Position numbers and translations under genes: made by a program. Positions 1 to 7,603 of a stretch of DNA of 64,000 nt are shown in pieces. Below the pieces are notes generated by a model, which saw only the letters and a program-made list of their open reading frames with translations, did no database searches and was not told where the DNA came from. This DNA is from Burkholderia sp. SRS-W-2-2016 (GTDB taxonomy: Bacteria > Pseudomonadota > Gammaproteobacteria > Burkholderiales > Burkholderiaceae): the NCBI RefSeq assembly GCF_001931485.1, contig NZ_MSDV01000022.1:1-64000 (forward strand), given 5' to 3'. Every line of letters starts with the position of its first letter. The stretch's first letter is position 1.

Positions 1-189
1 GTCGCACCGCAGTTGTATGTCGCGGTCGGCATCTCGGGTGCGATCCAGCATCTGGCCGGGATGAAGGACTCGAAGGTCATCGTCGCGATCAACAAGGACG
101 AAGAAGCGCCGATTTTCAGCGTCGCGGATTACAGCCTCGTCGGCGATCTGTTCACCGTCGTGCCGGAACTCGCCAAGGAACTCGGCTGA
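1..189 (+). CDS. etfA: Electron transfer flavoprotein alpha subunit, C-terminal fragment
   Basis: The window opens inside this gene; 62 residues and a TGA stop are visible. The peptide has the ETF-alpha C-terminal FAD-binding signature: a [12 protein letters not shown] stretch, then the conserved [18 protein letters not shown] segment, then [10 protein letters not shown] near the end. ETF alpha/beta carries electrons from acyl-CoA and other flavin dehydrogenases to ETF:quinone oxidoreductase. In this family these motifs hold the FAD in domain II. The rest of the gene, and presumably etfB, lie upstream of the window. The gene ends just before a large hairpin at 212-270, which may terminate its transcript. 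Confidence 0.93.
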   Translation, partial: VAPQLYVAVGISGAIQHLAGMKDSKVIVAINKDEEAPIFSVADYSLVGDLFTVVPELAKELG

Positions 190-211
190 CTTCTGTAGAG
201 CGAGGGTCGAT

Positions 212-270
212 TCTGCAAGACGAGATTTCGGCCCTGCCCTTGCTCGCCGAAAACCCAAGCGTCTTGCAGA
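212..270. repeat. Nested inverted repeat / large hairpin downstream of etfA
   Basis: An 11-base perfect outer stem (TCTGCAAGACG at 212-222, CGTCTTGCAGA at 260-270) encloses a second 7-base perfect stem (TTTCGGC at 226-232, GCCGAAA at 246-252). No T-run follows on the plus strand. It lies 22 bases after the etfA stop, so it could be a terminator or mRNA-stabilising element, or a small palindromic repeat family member. The rest of 190-466 shows no convincing gene. Confidence 0.6.
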
Positions 271-466
271 GCACCCCGCCGCCATCGCTCACGATCTGCG
301 GATTTTTCGCCCTCGCAGCGTCGATCGCCGATCAATTCTCTCGGCACCGCACATCTTCCTTCGCTTCTGCCCAGCCGCTTCAATCAGCTCAGCCAACGCT
401 TTCCGAGTGTTCGGCGCGTACGCTACTTTCTCCAATAACTCTACACGCGATTGATTTACACAGCCA

Positions 467-796
467 TTAGCGGCCGATGGTGATGTTGTTAATCGGAACG
501 TTGATATTGCAGCGACGTATCCATTCAGCTTCAGCGGCTCCCGCCTGTTGCTCTCCGCGTTTGCAGGCCACGCGTCGTTGGGCCTCCTGAATATCGTGTG
601 GGTACCACGGAGCGGGCTCTGCTGGCCGATATCCCACTGACCATAGATCCACGAACTGTTGTCTAACTTCTGACCGGGAAAGCGGTTGCTGCTGTAAGGC
701 CGTTTGCGGCACGTTCGGCTCATTCGTCTGACCGAAGACGGGGCCGGTGAGAAGCATCAGTAAGCCCGCGATATACCCATAACGTTTGATATCCAC
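467..796 (-). CDS. DUF4148-like small secreted protein
   Basis: A 109-residue protein beginning with a GTG start; a GGAGG ribosome site sits just upstream and supports it. Residues 1-22 form a signal peptide (hydrophobic run GLLMLLTGPVFG, cleavage before QTNEP). The mature part has the pattern of Burkholderia DUF4148 proteins: a short SRSEVRQQFVDL segment, a GY and a YPHDIQEAQRRV motif. The family is periplasmic or secreted and of unknown function. The gene is preceded by a strikingly AT-rich stretch (about 850-960), which probably holds its promoter. Function unknown. Confidence 0.7.
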   Translation of the reverse strand: MDIKRYGYIAGLLMLLTGPVFGQTNEPNVPQTALQQQPLSRSEVRQQFVDLWSVGYRPAEPAPWYPHDIQEAQRRVACKRGEQQAGAAEAEWIRRCNINVPINNITIGR

Positions 797-949
797 ATCC
801 CCTCCGCCGATGAGAACAGCAACATAGGGTCAGGCATCCCAGTATAGCCGCGGCCAAAAAAACTTCAATATTGTTATATTAATAATATGATGGGACAATG
901 ATATTTATATTTTTCTCAAATTCCATAATTCATTTCAATTAACTAAAAT

Positions 950-993
950 GAATAAAATAAAACAGCCCAGATCCGATTAACTCCAGACTGGGC
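950..993 (-). terminator. Rho-independent terminator after the porin
   Basis: On the minus strand, downstream of the porin stop, GCCCAG (993-988) pairs with CTGGGC (970-965) and is followed by a T-rich run (TGTTTTATTTTATT). This fits an intrinsic terminator for the 1073-2233 porin. The same AT-rich tract continues to about 857 and is the likely promoter area of the DUF4148 gene. Confidence 0.7.
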
Positions 994-1072
994 CGTCAGG
1001 GGCGACAGATTATGCTGACTGTTACATCACCTCGCCGCTCCAAATGAAAATTCGCATTAAGCGGCTTTCAAT

Positions 1073-2233
1073 TTAGAAGCGATGACGCATAGCGAGTCGA
1101 ACGAGCACCTGCTTGTTCGTGGAGGAGTCGCCGAGACTGCTGATATTAGCCACCGCGCTCTGCCCGAGCGAGTTTGTCCCCGAGCCGATCTGGTAACCAA
1201 TAGCGCCGTAAACCTCGGTACGCTTCGACAGAACATAGTTCGTCGCCCACGAGATTTGATTGTAATGCTGGTTGCCCAAGTTGCTATTGCCTGTTTTCCC
1301 GACAGCCGTACCCTTCAGGTAGTCGTATGCAAGTCCGGACGAAAGAAACGGCGTGAACTTGTACGAGATTGCGATATCGAAATTATGGAATTTCGCCGCG
1401 TTTTTGAGAAAACTGGCACCGAGATTTCCATATTCAGTGTTCGAATATGAGCCGGCAACCGTCCACTTGTCGGTGATCGCGTAGTTGGCCGCGATCATCG
1501 CTACCTGGTACGACTGAGCGACCTGATACCCCGAGTTCAGCGAACCCGTCAGATTCGACACACCGCTCTGGTTATCGGTAAACAAACCTTTTCCGGCGGT
1601 AGCCGTCGGATTCTTGAAGAACTGGTATGCCGCGGCGACCTTGAATCCGCCGTTCGCATAGCCTGCGCCTACCGAATAACCACTTTGCGACGTGAAGTCA
1701 CCCGGGACACCGCCGAGGCTGTACAAGCCGCCGAACGTGAAACCGCCAAATGACGGGCTCATGTAGCGAACAGTATTGTTCCAGCGAACCGTGTTTGCCG
1801 CGTTATCCAGATCCCCCGGGTGCACTGAAGTCGGGCCACCCATCAGCGCATATCCGGCGAGAAACTCCGGAAAATAGAAAACCATGTCGTATTGACGACC
1901 CAAGGTCACGCTACCGTACTGCGCACTCTTAACCCCGACGAACGCCTGACGACCGAACAGGGTTCCGCCCTGCGCCGACTGCCCGGTGGGTATATTGATA
2001 CCGGATTCGAGGGTGAAAATGGCTTGAATACCGCCGCCGAGATCCTCCGCGCCCGTGAGACCCCAACGGCTGCCGAACGGACCCGACAGCGAGTCCATCG
2101 AAACTTTTTTTCCGCCTGCTACGTTATTCTGGAAATGGATCCCCTCATCCAGAATACCGTAGAGTGTCACCGACGATTGAGCATTCGCCAACAAGGGTAC
2201 TACGCCCAACACCGCCAAAGCCAACTTCTTCAT
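1073..2233 (-). CDS. Gram-negative porin (Burkholderia OmpC-like)
   Basis: A 386-residue outer-membrane trimeric porin. It starts with a signal peptide (MKKLALAVLGVVPLLANA, cut before QSSVTLYG), the typical beginning of Burkholderia general porins, and ends in a C-terminal phenylalanine (LVRLAMRHRF), the recognition signal for BAM insertion. Internal motifs SRWGLTGAEDLGGG and LFGRQAFVGV and the QYGSVTLGRQYD strand are family hallmarks. The gene lies downstream of the lyase/dehydrogenase/hydratase genes on the same strand, so it may serve as the uptake pore for that island's substrate. A 216-base gap separates it from the lyase, so it may have its own promoter. Confidence 0.93.
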   Translation of the reverse strand: MKKLALAVLGVVPLLANAQSSVTLYGILDEGIHFQNNVAGGKKVSMDSLSGPFGSRWGLTGAEDLGGGIQAIFTLESGINIPTGQSAQGGTLFGRQAFVGVKSAQYGSVTLGRQYDMVFYFPEFLAGYALMGGPTSVHPGDLDNAANTVRWNNTVRYMSPSFGGFTFGGLYSLGGVPGDFTSQSGYSVGAGYANGGFKVAAAYQFFKNPTATAGKGLFTDNQSGVSNLTGSLNSGYQVAQSYQVAMIAANYAITDKWTVAGSYSNTEYGNLGASFLKNAAKFHNFDIAISYKFTPFLSSGLAYDYLKGTAVGKTGNSNLGNQHYNQISWATNYVLSKRTEVYGAIGYQIGSGTNSLGQSAVANISSLGDSSTNKQVLVRLAMRHRF

Positions 2234-2406
2234 CCTGCGTCTCCAGAGTATCGTTTAGTTAGTTTTAGTACTGCAAATAAATGTGATTAAAGCAACATTC
2301 GTTATCCTATCTATCAGGATTACGCCATATTGAAACGTATCATTTCAACGAGATATTTTTTCGATCCTCACCGGCTTCGATGCGTCCAGGCCGGGAGATA
2401 GGCAAG

Positions 2407-2433
2407 GAGATGGCACCCGAACAGCACCATCTC
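2407..2433 (-). repeat. Hairpin between lyase gene and porin
   Basis: GAGATGG (2407-2413) and CCATCTC (2427-2433) form a perfect 7-base stem with a 13-base loop, about 15 bases past the lyase stop. No strong T-run follows on the minus strand. It may be a weak terminator or processing site separating the catabolic operon from the porin. The remaining part of 2234-2449 shows no gene and should hold the porin promoter. Confidence 0.4.
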
Positions 2434-2449
2434 GCAATTCAAATCTATG

Positions 2450-3322
2450 TCAGAGCCCGTTCTCGTATTTTTGTCCGAGCGCCATCAATTCCGGAGTTCC
2501 AATCATTTCGTTGAGTGAATCGAAATCGAGCATACGATCGCGCCAGGGCAGAGTAGTACGTTCCTGACGCAGGCTGCCATAGTAGTCGCGCAACATAAAA
2601 GCCGCCGCACGCGCGGTGCCTCCTGGGAAAATCACGATCCGAAAGCCGATTGAACTCAATTCGTCCGCACTCTTCACCGGCGTCTTTCCGCCTTCGACCA
2701 TATTCGCCAGCAGAGGAACGCGGTGTGCAAACCGTTCGCAAGCCGCCTTCATCTGCTCGGGAGTACGTAGTGCCTCGATGAAAAGTGCGTCCACACCGCA
2801 GGCCAGATAGGCCTCGGCACGCTCCAATGCTGCCTCGAAGCCTTCGACAGCCAATGCATCGGTGCGAGCGAGGATCAGGGTCTGCTCCGAATGACGGGCA
2901 TCGAGAGCCGCGCGCAGCTTGCCGCACATCTCGGCTGCCGGAATAACCCCCTTGCCATTCAGATGACCGCAGCGCTTCGGGAAGGTCTGATCTTCAAGCT
3001 GGATCATCGCGGCACCTGCACGCTCGAACGCCCGTACGGTGCGCTGAGTGTTGAGTGCGTTTCCAAAGCCCGTATCGCCGTCCACGATAACGGGTGTGGT
3101 AACGCGCTCGGTGATACGCGCCAAGGTGTCGGCCACTTCAGTCGCGGTCGTCAGGCCTATATCCGAGCGGCCCAAACGCGTATAAGCGATCGATGCGCCC
3201 GACAGATAAAGCGCACCGAAGCCCGCCTGCTCGGCAATCAGCGCAGTGAACGCGTCATAGACACCGGGGGCGAGCACCGCCTCATTCCCACGCAGTTGCT
3301 CTTTCAAGTTTTTGTTTGTCAT
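2450..3322 (-). CDS. Isocitrate lyase/PEP mutase-superfamily C-C lyase (dimethylmalate- or methylisocitrate-lyase-like)
   Basis: A 290-residue TIM-barrel enzyme, starting at the ATG that gives MTNKNLKEQL; an upstream in-frame extension lies inside the preceding gene and is not used. The Mg-binding motif DGDTGFGN (D81, D83) and the catalytic loop FPKRCGHL (C118) are present. The KRCGH cysteine marks true lyases (isocitrate, methylisocitrate, 2,3-dimethylmalate lyase) and not phosphonopyruvate hydrolases. Expected reaction: retro-aldol cleavage of a substituted malate or tricarboxylate to pyruvate or glyoxylate plus an acid. It is the last enzyme of the leuCD-like operon, only 5 bases after the FAD dehydrogenase. 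That neighbourhood favours a dialkylmalate or alkylmalate substrate; the exact substrate is inference. Confidence 0.82.
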   Translation of the reverse strand: MTNKNLKEQLRGNEAVLAPGVYDAFTALIAEQAGFGALYLSGASIAYTRLGRSDIGLTTATEVADTLARITERVTTPVIVDGDTGFGNALNTQRTVRAFERAGAAMIQLEDQTFPKRCGHLNGKGVIPAAEMCGKLRAALDARHSEQTLILARTDALAVEGFEAALERAEAYLACGVDALFIEALRTPEQMKAACERFAHRVPLLANMVEGGKTPVKSADELSSIGFRIVIFPGGTARAAAFMLRDYYGSLRQERTTLPWRDRMLDFDSLNEMIGTPELMALGQKYENGL

Positions 3323-3327
3323 GATGT

Positions 3328-4734
3328 TCAGCCCTCGATTTGTGCCGCAGCCGTCGCGCCAGCCACCCAGCCGCCACCAACGGCGCTGAGCAGACCGTTG
3401 CCGGACAGGTAACCCCATACCTCATTGCCCGATACGCCGCGCGCAGCACCACCGGCAGCCAGCAGATTCGGGAACGGCGAGCCGTCCTCACGGAGCACAC
3501 GACATTGCGCATCGACGTCGAGGCCACCTTGTGTATGGAACAGCGCGCCCGTCACCTTCACGGCGTAGTACGGGCCTTGCAGCGGACGCTTGAAAGTGCG
3601 ACCGAAGGAGTCCGTAACACCGTTCGCGATTCCATCGAGCGTTTTCTGCAGCGTTTCCACGTCGCAACCGATCAGCGCCGCCAGTTCCGGAACATCCTTT
3701 GCGGTGCGCAGTGCGCCGGCCTTCTCTGCTTCAACGTAGTCGGGGAATGTGCGAGCGAGTGCCAGCACCGGTTCATCGAAGACATTCCAGGCGACGGTAC
3801 CGGGCTGAGCGAGCACGCCGGTCGCGGCTTCGGAATAGCCATTGTTCTCGTTGTGGAAGCGCTCGCCACGTGCATTGATCTGCACGCCGCCTTCCATCAT
3901 CACGGCCCACGTCATCAGCGCGCCTTGGGGCGTGATCCAGGAACCGTGCCCCTGGTAGCCTCCAAGGTCTGCAAGTCGCGCATCGAGAGCTTTGCCCCAT
4001 GCGATCGCTGAGCCGTCATTGCCGGTATGACCGGCGAACGTGGCCTCACCCATGGCCGGAAGAAGTTCTCGCACCATCGCGGTATTACCGCCGAAGCCGT
4101 TGCAGGCCAGGATCAGAAGTTCGCACGCGACATAGGCGATCGTGCCGTCCGGCGATGCGTAGCCGACACCCAGGACCCGATCGTTCTCATCGAGCCAGAG
4201 TTCACGCACGACCGATTCCACCAACACGTCTGCGCCGGCGGTTGTAGCGGTACGTTCCAGACACGCCATCAACGCCGCGCCCGTGCGCTCGGGCGTCGTA
4301 TGCATACGCCGTGCGCGGTGGCCCGGATAGAGAAAACCGTCGAGAATTTCAAGCTTGACGCCGAGACGCTCGAACGTGTCAATCGCTTCGGTTACGCCGC
4401 GCGTATAGGCCTGAACCAGATGAGGCGCAGCTTGTCCATGGGCCTTCTCCGTCACGTCCTCCGCGAACAGGACTTGCGAGTCCTCGATGCCCAACTCCCG
4501 CTGAAGCCGCGTCTCCGCCGCCGGAATGAACCCCGAAGACAGTGCGGTCGAGCCGCTGGGCACGGAATCGCGTTCCAGCAGCAGACAATCAATGCCGGCT
4601 TCGCGAAGTCGAATGGCTGAAGTCAGACCACAGGCACCTGAGCCGACAATGACTGCGGGAACGACAGGCGTCTCCTCTGGCATCTGGGAAGCGCGGACAA
4701 TACGTGCGGGATGTTCAGAAAAATTGAATGTCAT
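3328..4734 (-). CDS. FAD-dependent dehydrogenase/reductase of the fumarate reductase-like FAD_binding_2 family
   Basis: A 468-residue flavoprotein. The Rossmann motif VIVGSGACGLTSAIRLREAG lies near residues 27-46, followed by an LLLERD acidic end; the C-terminal FAD contact is GGLDVDAQCRVLREDG and a GNGLLSAVGGG tail. This layout is shared by succinate/fumarate reductase flavoproteins, tricarballylate dehydrogenase, urocanate reductase and 3-ketosteroid dehydrogenase. The start (MTFNFSEH) is chosen because it lies one base after the stop of the LeuD-like gene. No signal peptide or flavocytochrome domain is seen, so it is cytoplasmic. In this context it may oxidise a substituted succinate to a maleate/fumarate or reduce the reverse; this is inference. 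Confidence 0.8.
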   Translation of the reverse strand: MTFNFSEHPARIVRASQMPEETPVVPAVIVGSGACGLTSAIRLREAGIDCLLLERDSVPSGSTALSSGFIPAAETRLQRELGIEDSQVLFAEDVTEKAHGQAAPHLVQAYTRGVTEAIDTFERLGVKLEILDGFLYPGHRARRMHTTPERTGAALMACLERTATTAGADVLVESVVRELWLDENDRVLGVGYASPDGTIAYVACELLILACNGFGGNTAMVRELLPAMGEATFAGHTGNDGSAIAWGKALDARLADLGGYQGHGSWITPQGALMTWAVMMEGGVQINARGERFHNENNGYSEAATGVLAQPGTVAWNVFDEPVLALARTFPDYVEAEKAGALRTAKDVPELAALIGCDVETLQKTLDGIANGVTDSFGRTFKRPLQGPYYAVKVTGALFHTQGGLDVDAQCRVLREDGSPFPNLLAAGGAARGVSGNEVWGYLSGNGLLSAVGGGWVAGATAAAQIEG

Positions 4735-4735
4735 T

Positions 4736-5254
4736 TCAGAGTTCACTCGGGGCTTTGCCAAAGCGCGCCCGCAGTTGATTGAGCAGACCGCCAGCAGCCA
4801 CCATTTCAAGCAGAAATGCGGGGATGGGCTCGCAGTCCAGGGTTTGGCCATCTGCGCGATGCACCACGGGACTCGTCCCGTCGAGACTCAGGTCCACGGT
4901 TTCACCATCGCGCAACAGACCGGCATCCGCACACGTAATCAGCAGGAGTCCCAAGTTGAATGCGTTGCGGAAGTACAGGCCGTTAAACGATGGCGCGATA
5001 ACCGCTCGCACGCCGAGTCGCACGAGCGCACCCGCCGCCTGTTCACGGGAAGAACCGATACCGAAGTTCGGACCCGCCGCGATGACGTCTCCCGGACGCA
5101 CCTGCGCGGCGAATTCCGGGCGAACCACTTCCAGACAATGAGGCGCAATGCCTTCCAGGCCTAACTTCATGTATGCGCCGGGAGCCAGCTGGTCGGTATC
5201 GATGTCCGGGCCCACCGCCCAAACCCGCGCATTCTGAATATTGTTCGTACTCAT
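4736..5254 (-). CDS. Aconitase-family hydratase, small subunit (LeuD-like)
   Basis: A 172-residue swivel-domain subunit. It carries the small-subunit hallmarks: DIDTDQLAPG near residue 17, NFGIGSSREQAAGAL (the substrate-binding SSRE loop, about 64-78) and YFRNAFNLGL near 93-102. It partners with the large subunit just upstream, whose stop it overlaps (ATGA at 5254-5251), so equimolar translation is expected. The family includes isopropylmalate isomerase, homoaconitase, citraconate/maleate hydratase and 2,3-dimethylmaleate hydratase. No leuB or leuA is nearby, and a lyase follows, so a catabolic maleate-type hydratase is more likely than leucine biosynthesis. Confidence 0.87.
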   Translation of the reverse strand: MSTNNIQNARVWAVGPDIDTDQLAPGAYMKLGLEGIAPHCLEVVRPEFAAQVRPGDVIAAGPNFGIGSSREQAAGALVRLGVRAVIAPSFNGLYFRNAFNLGLLLITCADAGLLRDGETVDLSLDGTSPVVHRADGQTLDCEPIPAFLLEMVAAGGLLNQLRARFGKAPSEL

Positions 5255-6516
5255 GCCAGCAACTCCCGCGGGTCAGTGATGCGGCCTCGCAAGGCCGATG
5301 CGGCAACGGTATAGGGAGATGCCAGGTACACCTGAGCGCTTGCCGATCCCATACGCCCCTTGAAATTGCGGGCCGTCGTCGCAATCACGTTTGCGTTGTC
5401 GGGGATGCTGCCGCCATAACCTGAACACGCCCCACACGCGGTGGGCAGCACTTCGGCGCCTGCCTGCCGCAGTACTTCCATCACGCCTTCTGCCTCGGCC
5501 TGTTGCTGATCCTGAATGCTGGCCGGCGCAACGAGTAGCCGTACGCCGGCCGCTGCGCGCTGACCAGCCAGAACTTTTGCCGCGGCGCGCAGATCGTCGA
5601 GTTTGGCACCGGTACAAGCACCGATATAGGCCGCTTGCACGGCCACATCCTGATAAGCATCGACCGGACGGGTGTTGGCCGGGCTATGAGGAGCCGCCAC
5701 CTGAGGCGTCAGTTCGGCGGCATTGAAACGGTGCGTCGTCGCGTCGGCGCCCTCGTCGGTTTGCCACTGATCGATTTCGACCTGATCCACACCGACACCG
5801 CGCAGCCACTCGCGCGTGGTCTCATCAGGTGCGATGAGTCCCACCTGAGAGCCCATCTCCGCACTCATATTCGATAACGTCATGCGCTCCTGCATCGACA
5901 GCGCACGCACCGCCTCGCCGCAGAACTCAATTGCTTGATACTTCCCGCCATTCATCCCGAAGCGGGCAATCATATGTAACGCCATGTCCTTGGCGGTCAC
6001 ACCGGCCGGCAAGCGTCCATCCCACTGCATGCGAATGGTCTGCGGAACACGCACCCAGATTTCTCCGGTGACCACGACGCCGAGCATTTCGGTACTTCCG
6101 ACACCGAACATATATGCACCGAATGCGCCGCCCGTAGGCGAATGCGAATCGCCACCGACACAGAACATGGAAGGCCGAATGTGCCCCTTCTGCGGAAGCA
6201 CCACGTGGCAGATGCCTTCACTATCGTAGACATTAGGCAGTTTTTGCTCAGCGGCCCAGTCCCGCGCAATACGCACGATACGGAGGGAATCTTCGTCGCG
6301 AGCAGGCACGTAATGATCCATGACGAGGACGATCCGCGATTTGTCCCATACCTGGGCGCCCAATTCTTCCAGCATGGGTTTCAGGCGACGCGGCCCTGAT
6401 GAATCATGGAACATCGCGAGATCAACTTTGCAGTTTACGATTTCGCCCGGTGTCACATGGGAACGGCCGCTGGCCCGGGCGATTAACTTCTGGGCCAACG
6501 TGGCAGGAAGAGTCAT
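5251..6516 (-). CDS. Aconitase-family hydratase, large [4Fe-4S] subunit (LeuC-like)
   Basis: About 421 residues, the usual length for LeuC/HacA/DmdA proteins. An early LIARASGR...PGEIVNC stretch, an HDSSGP motif and a FCVGGDSHSPTGGAFGA catalytic block are visible. The cluster cysteines are in YIGACTGAKLDDL (one) and PTACGACSGYGG (the CxxC pair). Start: the ATG giving MTLPATLAQK; a TTG nine bases upstream is an alternative, and no clear ribosome site helps decide. It should add or remove water on a maleate-type C=C bond, for example (dimethyl)maleate to (dimethyl)malate. It is the first enzyme gene after the regulator on the minus arm. Confidence 0.87.
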   Translation of the reverse strand: MTLPATLAQKLIARASGRSHVTPGEIVNCKVDLAMFHDSSGPRRLKPMLEELGAQVWDKSRIVLVMDHYVPARDEDSLRIVRIARDWAAEQKLPNVYDSEGICHVVLPQKGHIRPSMFCVGGDSHSPTGGAFGAYMFGVGSTEMLGVVVTGEIWVRVPQTIRMQWDGRLPAGVTAKDMALHMIARFGMNGGKYQAIEFCGEAVRALSMQERMTLSNMSAEMGSQVGLIAPDETTREWLRGVGVDQVEIDQWQTDEGADATTHRFNAAELTPQVAAPHSPANTRPVDAYQDVAVQAAYIGACTGAKLDDLRAAAKVLAGQRAAAGVRLLVAPASIQDQQQAEAEGVMEVLRQAGAEVLPTACGACSGYGGSIPDNANVIATTARNFKGRMGSASAQVYLASPYTVAASALRGRITDPRELLA

Positions 6517-6556
6517 ATGAATCAAAAGCGTTCGATGTGGTCGGTAGTGCTTCTCG

Positions 6557-6578
6557 CGGGCATCCTGATAGATGCCCG
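6557..6578 (-). repeat. Hairpin between the GntR gene and leuC-like gene
   Basis: CGGGCATC (6557-6564) and GATGCCCG (6571-6578) form a perfect 8-base stem with a 6-base loop in the 84-base gap between the regulator stop and the LeuC-like start. No T-run follows on the minus strand. It may separate regulator and enzyme transcript levels, or be an operator-like palindrome. Confidence 0.45.
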
Positions 6579-6600
6579 ATCCTGATTTACATTAACTGCT

Positions 6601-7503
6601 TTATGGCGATATTTCGCTCTCTACGACGCGGGCATCGATGTCACCCAATCGGGTCAATTCCATTTGATACTCGTAACGGTCCGGCCTATACAGACCGTGA
6701 AGCAACTGCACGGGCTGATCGTTGCTGTCGTACACCAGTCGACGCACCGATAGCAGCGCCGCGCCGATTGAGACGTCCAGCTCGGTCGCAACCGTTGCAT
6801 CGGCTTGACTCGCGGAGATCGTCTGACGCGCACGCCCCCATTCCACGCCAGATTCCTCCAGCAGCTCGAGAACCGGCCGGCGCGCTACGTCGGCACGTGT
6901 GAAACCCGTTGCACGCTCGACAGGCAAATAGCTGGTGATAAACGATACAGGGCCGGCATTCGTGCTACGGACGCGCACGATCTTTCGCACGCTGGCGCCT
7001 TCGGCAATCTGTAACGCCTGAGCAAGTGCGGGCGAAGCGTGAATCACGCTCCATTCCAGCACCTTGATGGAGGTCTTCCGGCTCGCCTGGACGATGTTGT
7101 TCAGCAGGCCGCCCAGCCTCAGATTCGGGTGATCGCCTTGTGCCGCCGCCTCCTGCTGTTCGCTACGCGGAGCCGGCCACGTGCCGCGCCCCGCCTCGCG
7201 AATAATCAGGCCTTCGTTGACCAGTTGCTCCAACGCGCGTCGCACGGTTACGCGACCGACGCCAAACCGTTGCGCCAGTTCGACTTCAGGCGGAACGCCA
7301 TCGACATACAGACCCTCGTCCAGTTGCTGACGCAGGACAAGGTAGATCTGGTGGTATTTCGGGAGCGGCATTGAGCCCGCTGCTGATTTTGCCGTTACGG
7401 CCTGCGAAGAGCGCGCTTGTGTGGTGCGTTTCACTCTGAGTCCCAAGTAATTCTTGTGCAGTTTCGGGTCGCGCCCGAGTTCGTTCGGGTCGCGTGATTT
7501 CAT
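6601..7503 (-). CDS. GntR-family transcriptional regulator with UTRA (HutC-type) domain
   Basis: A 300-residue protein. The N-terminal 45 residues are basic and not part of the family core. The winged HTH runs about residues 48-115 (PLPKYHQIYLVLRQQL, then VPPEVELAQRFGVGRVTVRR and ALEQLVNEGLI). The rest is a UTRA effector domain of the HutC/FarR class, ending in a typical PDRYEYQMELTR strand. It sits at the hinge of two divergent operons. The near-perfect inverted repeat at 7544-7568 between the arms is its likely operator. As with HutC, one expects repression relieved by a pathway intermediate such as a dicarboxylate or imide; that is inference. Confidence 0.88.
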   Translation of the reverse strand: MKSRDPNELGRDPKLHKNYLGLRVKRTTQARSSQAVTAKSAAGSMPLPKYHQIYLVLRQQLDEGLYVDGVPPEVELAQRFGVGRVTVRRALEQLVNEGLIIREAGRGTWPAPRSEQQEAAAQGDHPNLRLGGLLNNIVQASRKTSIKVLEWSVIHASPALAQALQIAEGASVRKIVRVRSTNAGPVSFITSYLPVERATGFTRADVARRPVLELLEESGVEWGRARQTISASQADATVATELDVSIGAALLSVRRLVYDSNDQPVQLLHGLYRPDRYEYQMELTRLGDIDARVVESEISP

Positions 7504-7543
7504 GAACCGCTGAATAAAAGTTTATTGTTCCAACGATAGGACA

Positions 7544-7568
7544 TTGTTGCTAGACTGTCAAGCAACAA
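7544..7568. promoter_or_regulatory. Candidate operator in the divergent promoter region
   Basis: TTGTTGCT (7544-7551) and AGCAACAA (7561-7568) are exact inverted repeats separated by 9 bases. The element lies between the GntR start (7503) and the MmgE/PrpD start (7604), so one bound dimer could control both arms. Length and symmetry fit a GntR-type operator. No second perfect copy was noticed elsewhere in the island. Confidence 0.65.
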
Positions 7569-7603
7569 CCGCCTGGATTCATCTATATCAGCGAGGAGAC
7601 GAC

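Noticed and set aside
289-723. A 144-residue minus-strand frame overlapping the DUF4148 gene
   Set aside because: It shares most of its length with the DUF4148 gene in another frame, has no ribosome site or signal peptide and no family resemblance.
4736-6516. Calling the hydratase pair leuC/leuD for leucine biosynthesis
   Set aside because: There is no leuA or leuB nearby and the pair is under a catabolic-type GntR regulator, followed by an FAD dehydrogenase and a lyase.
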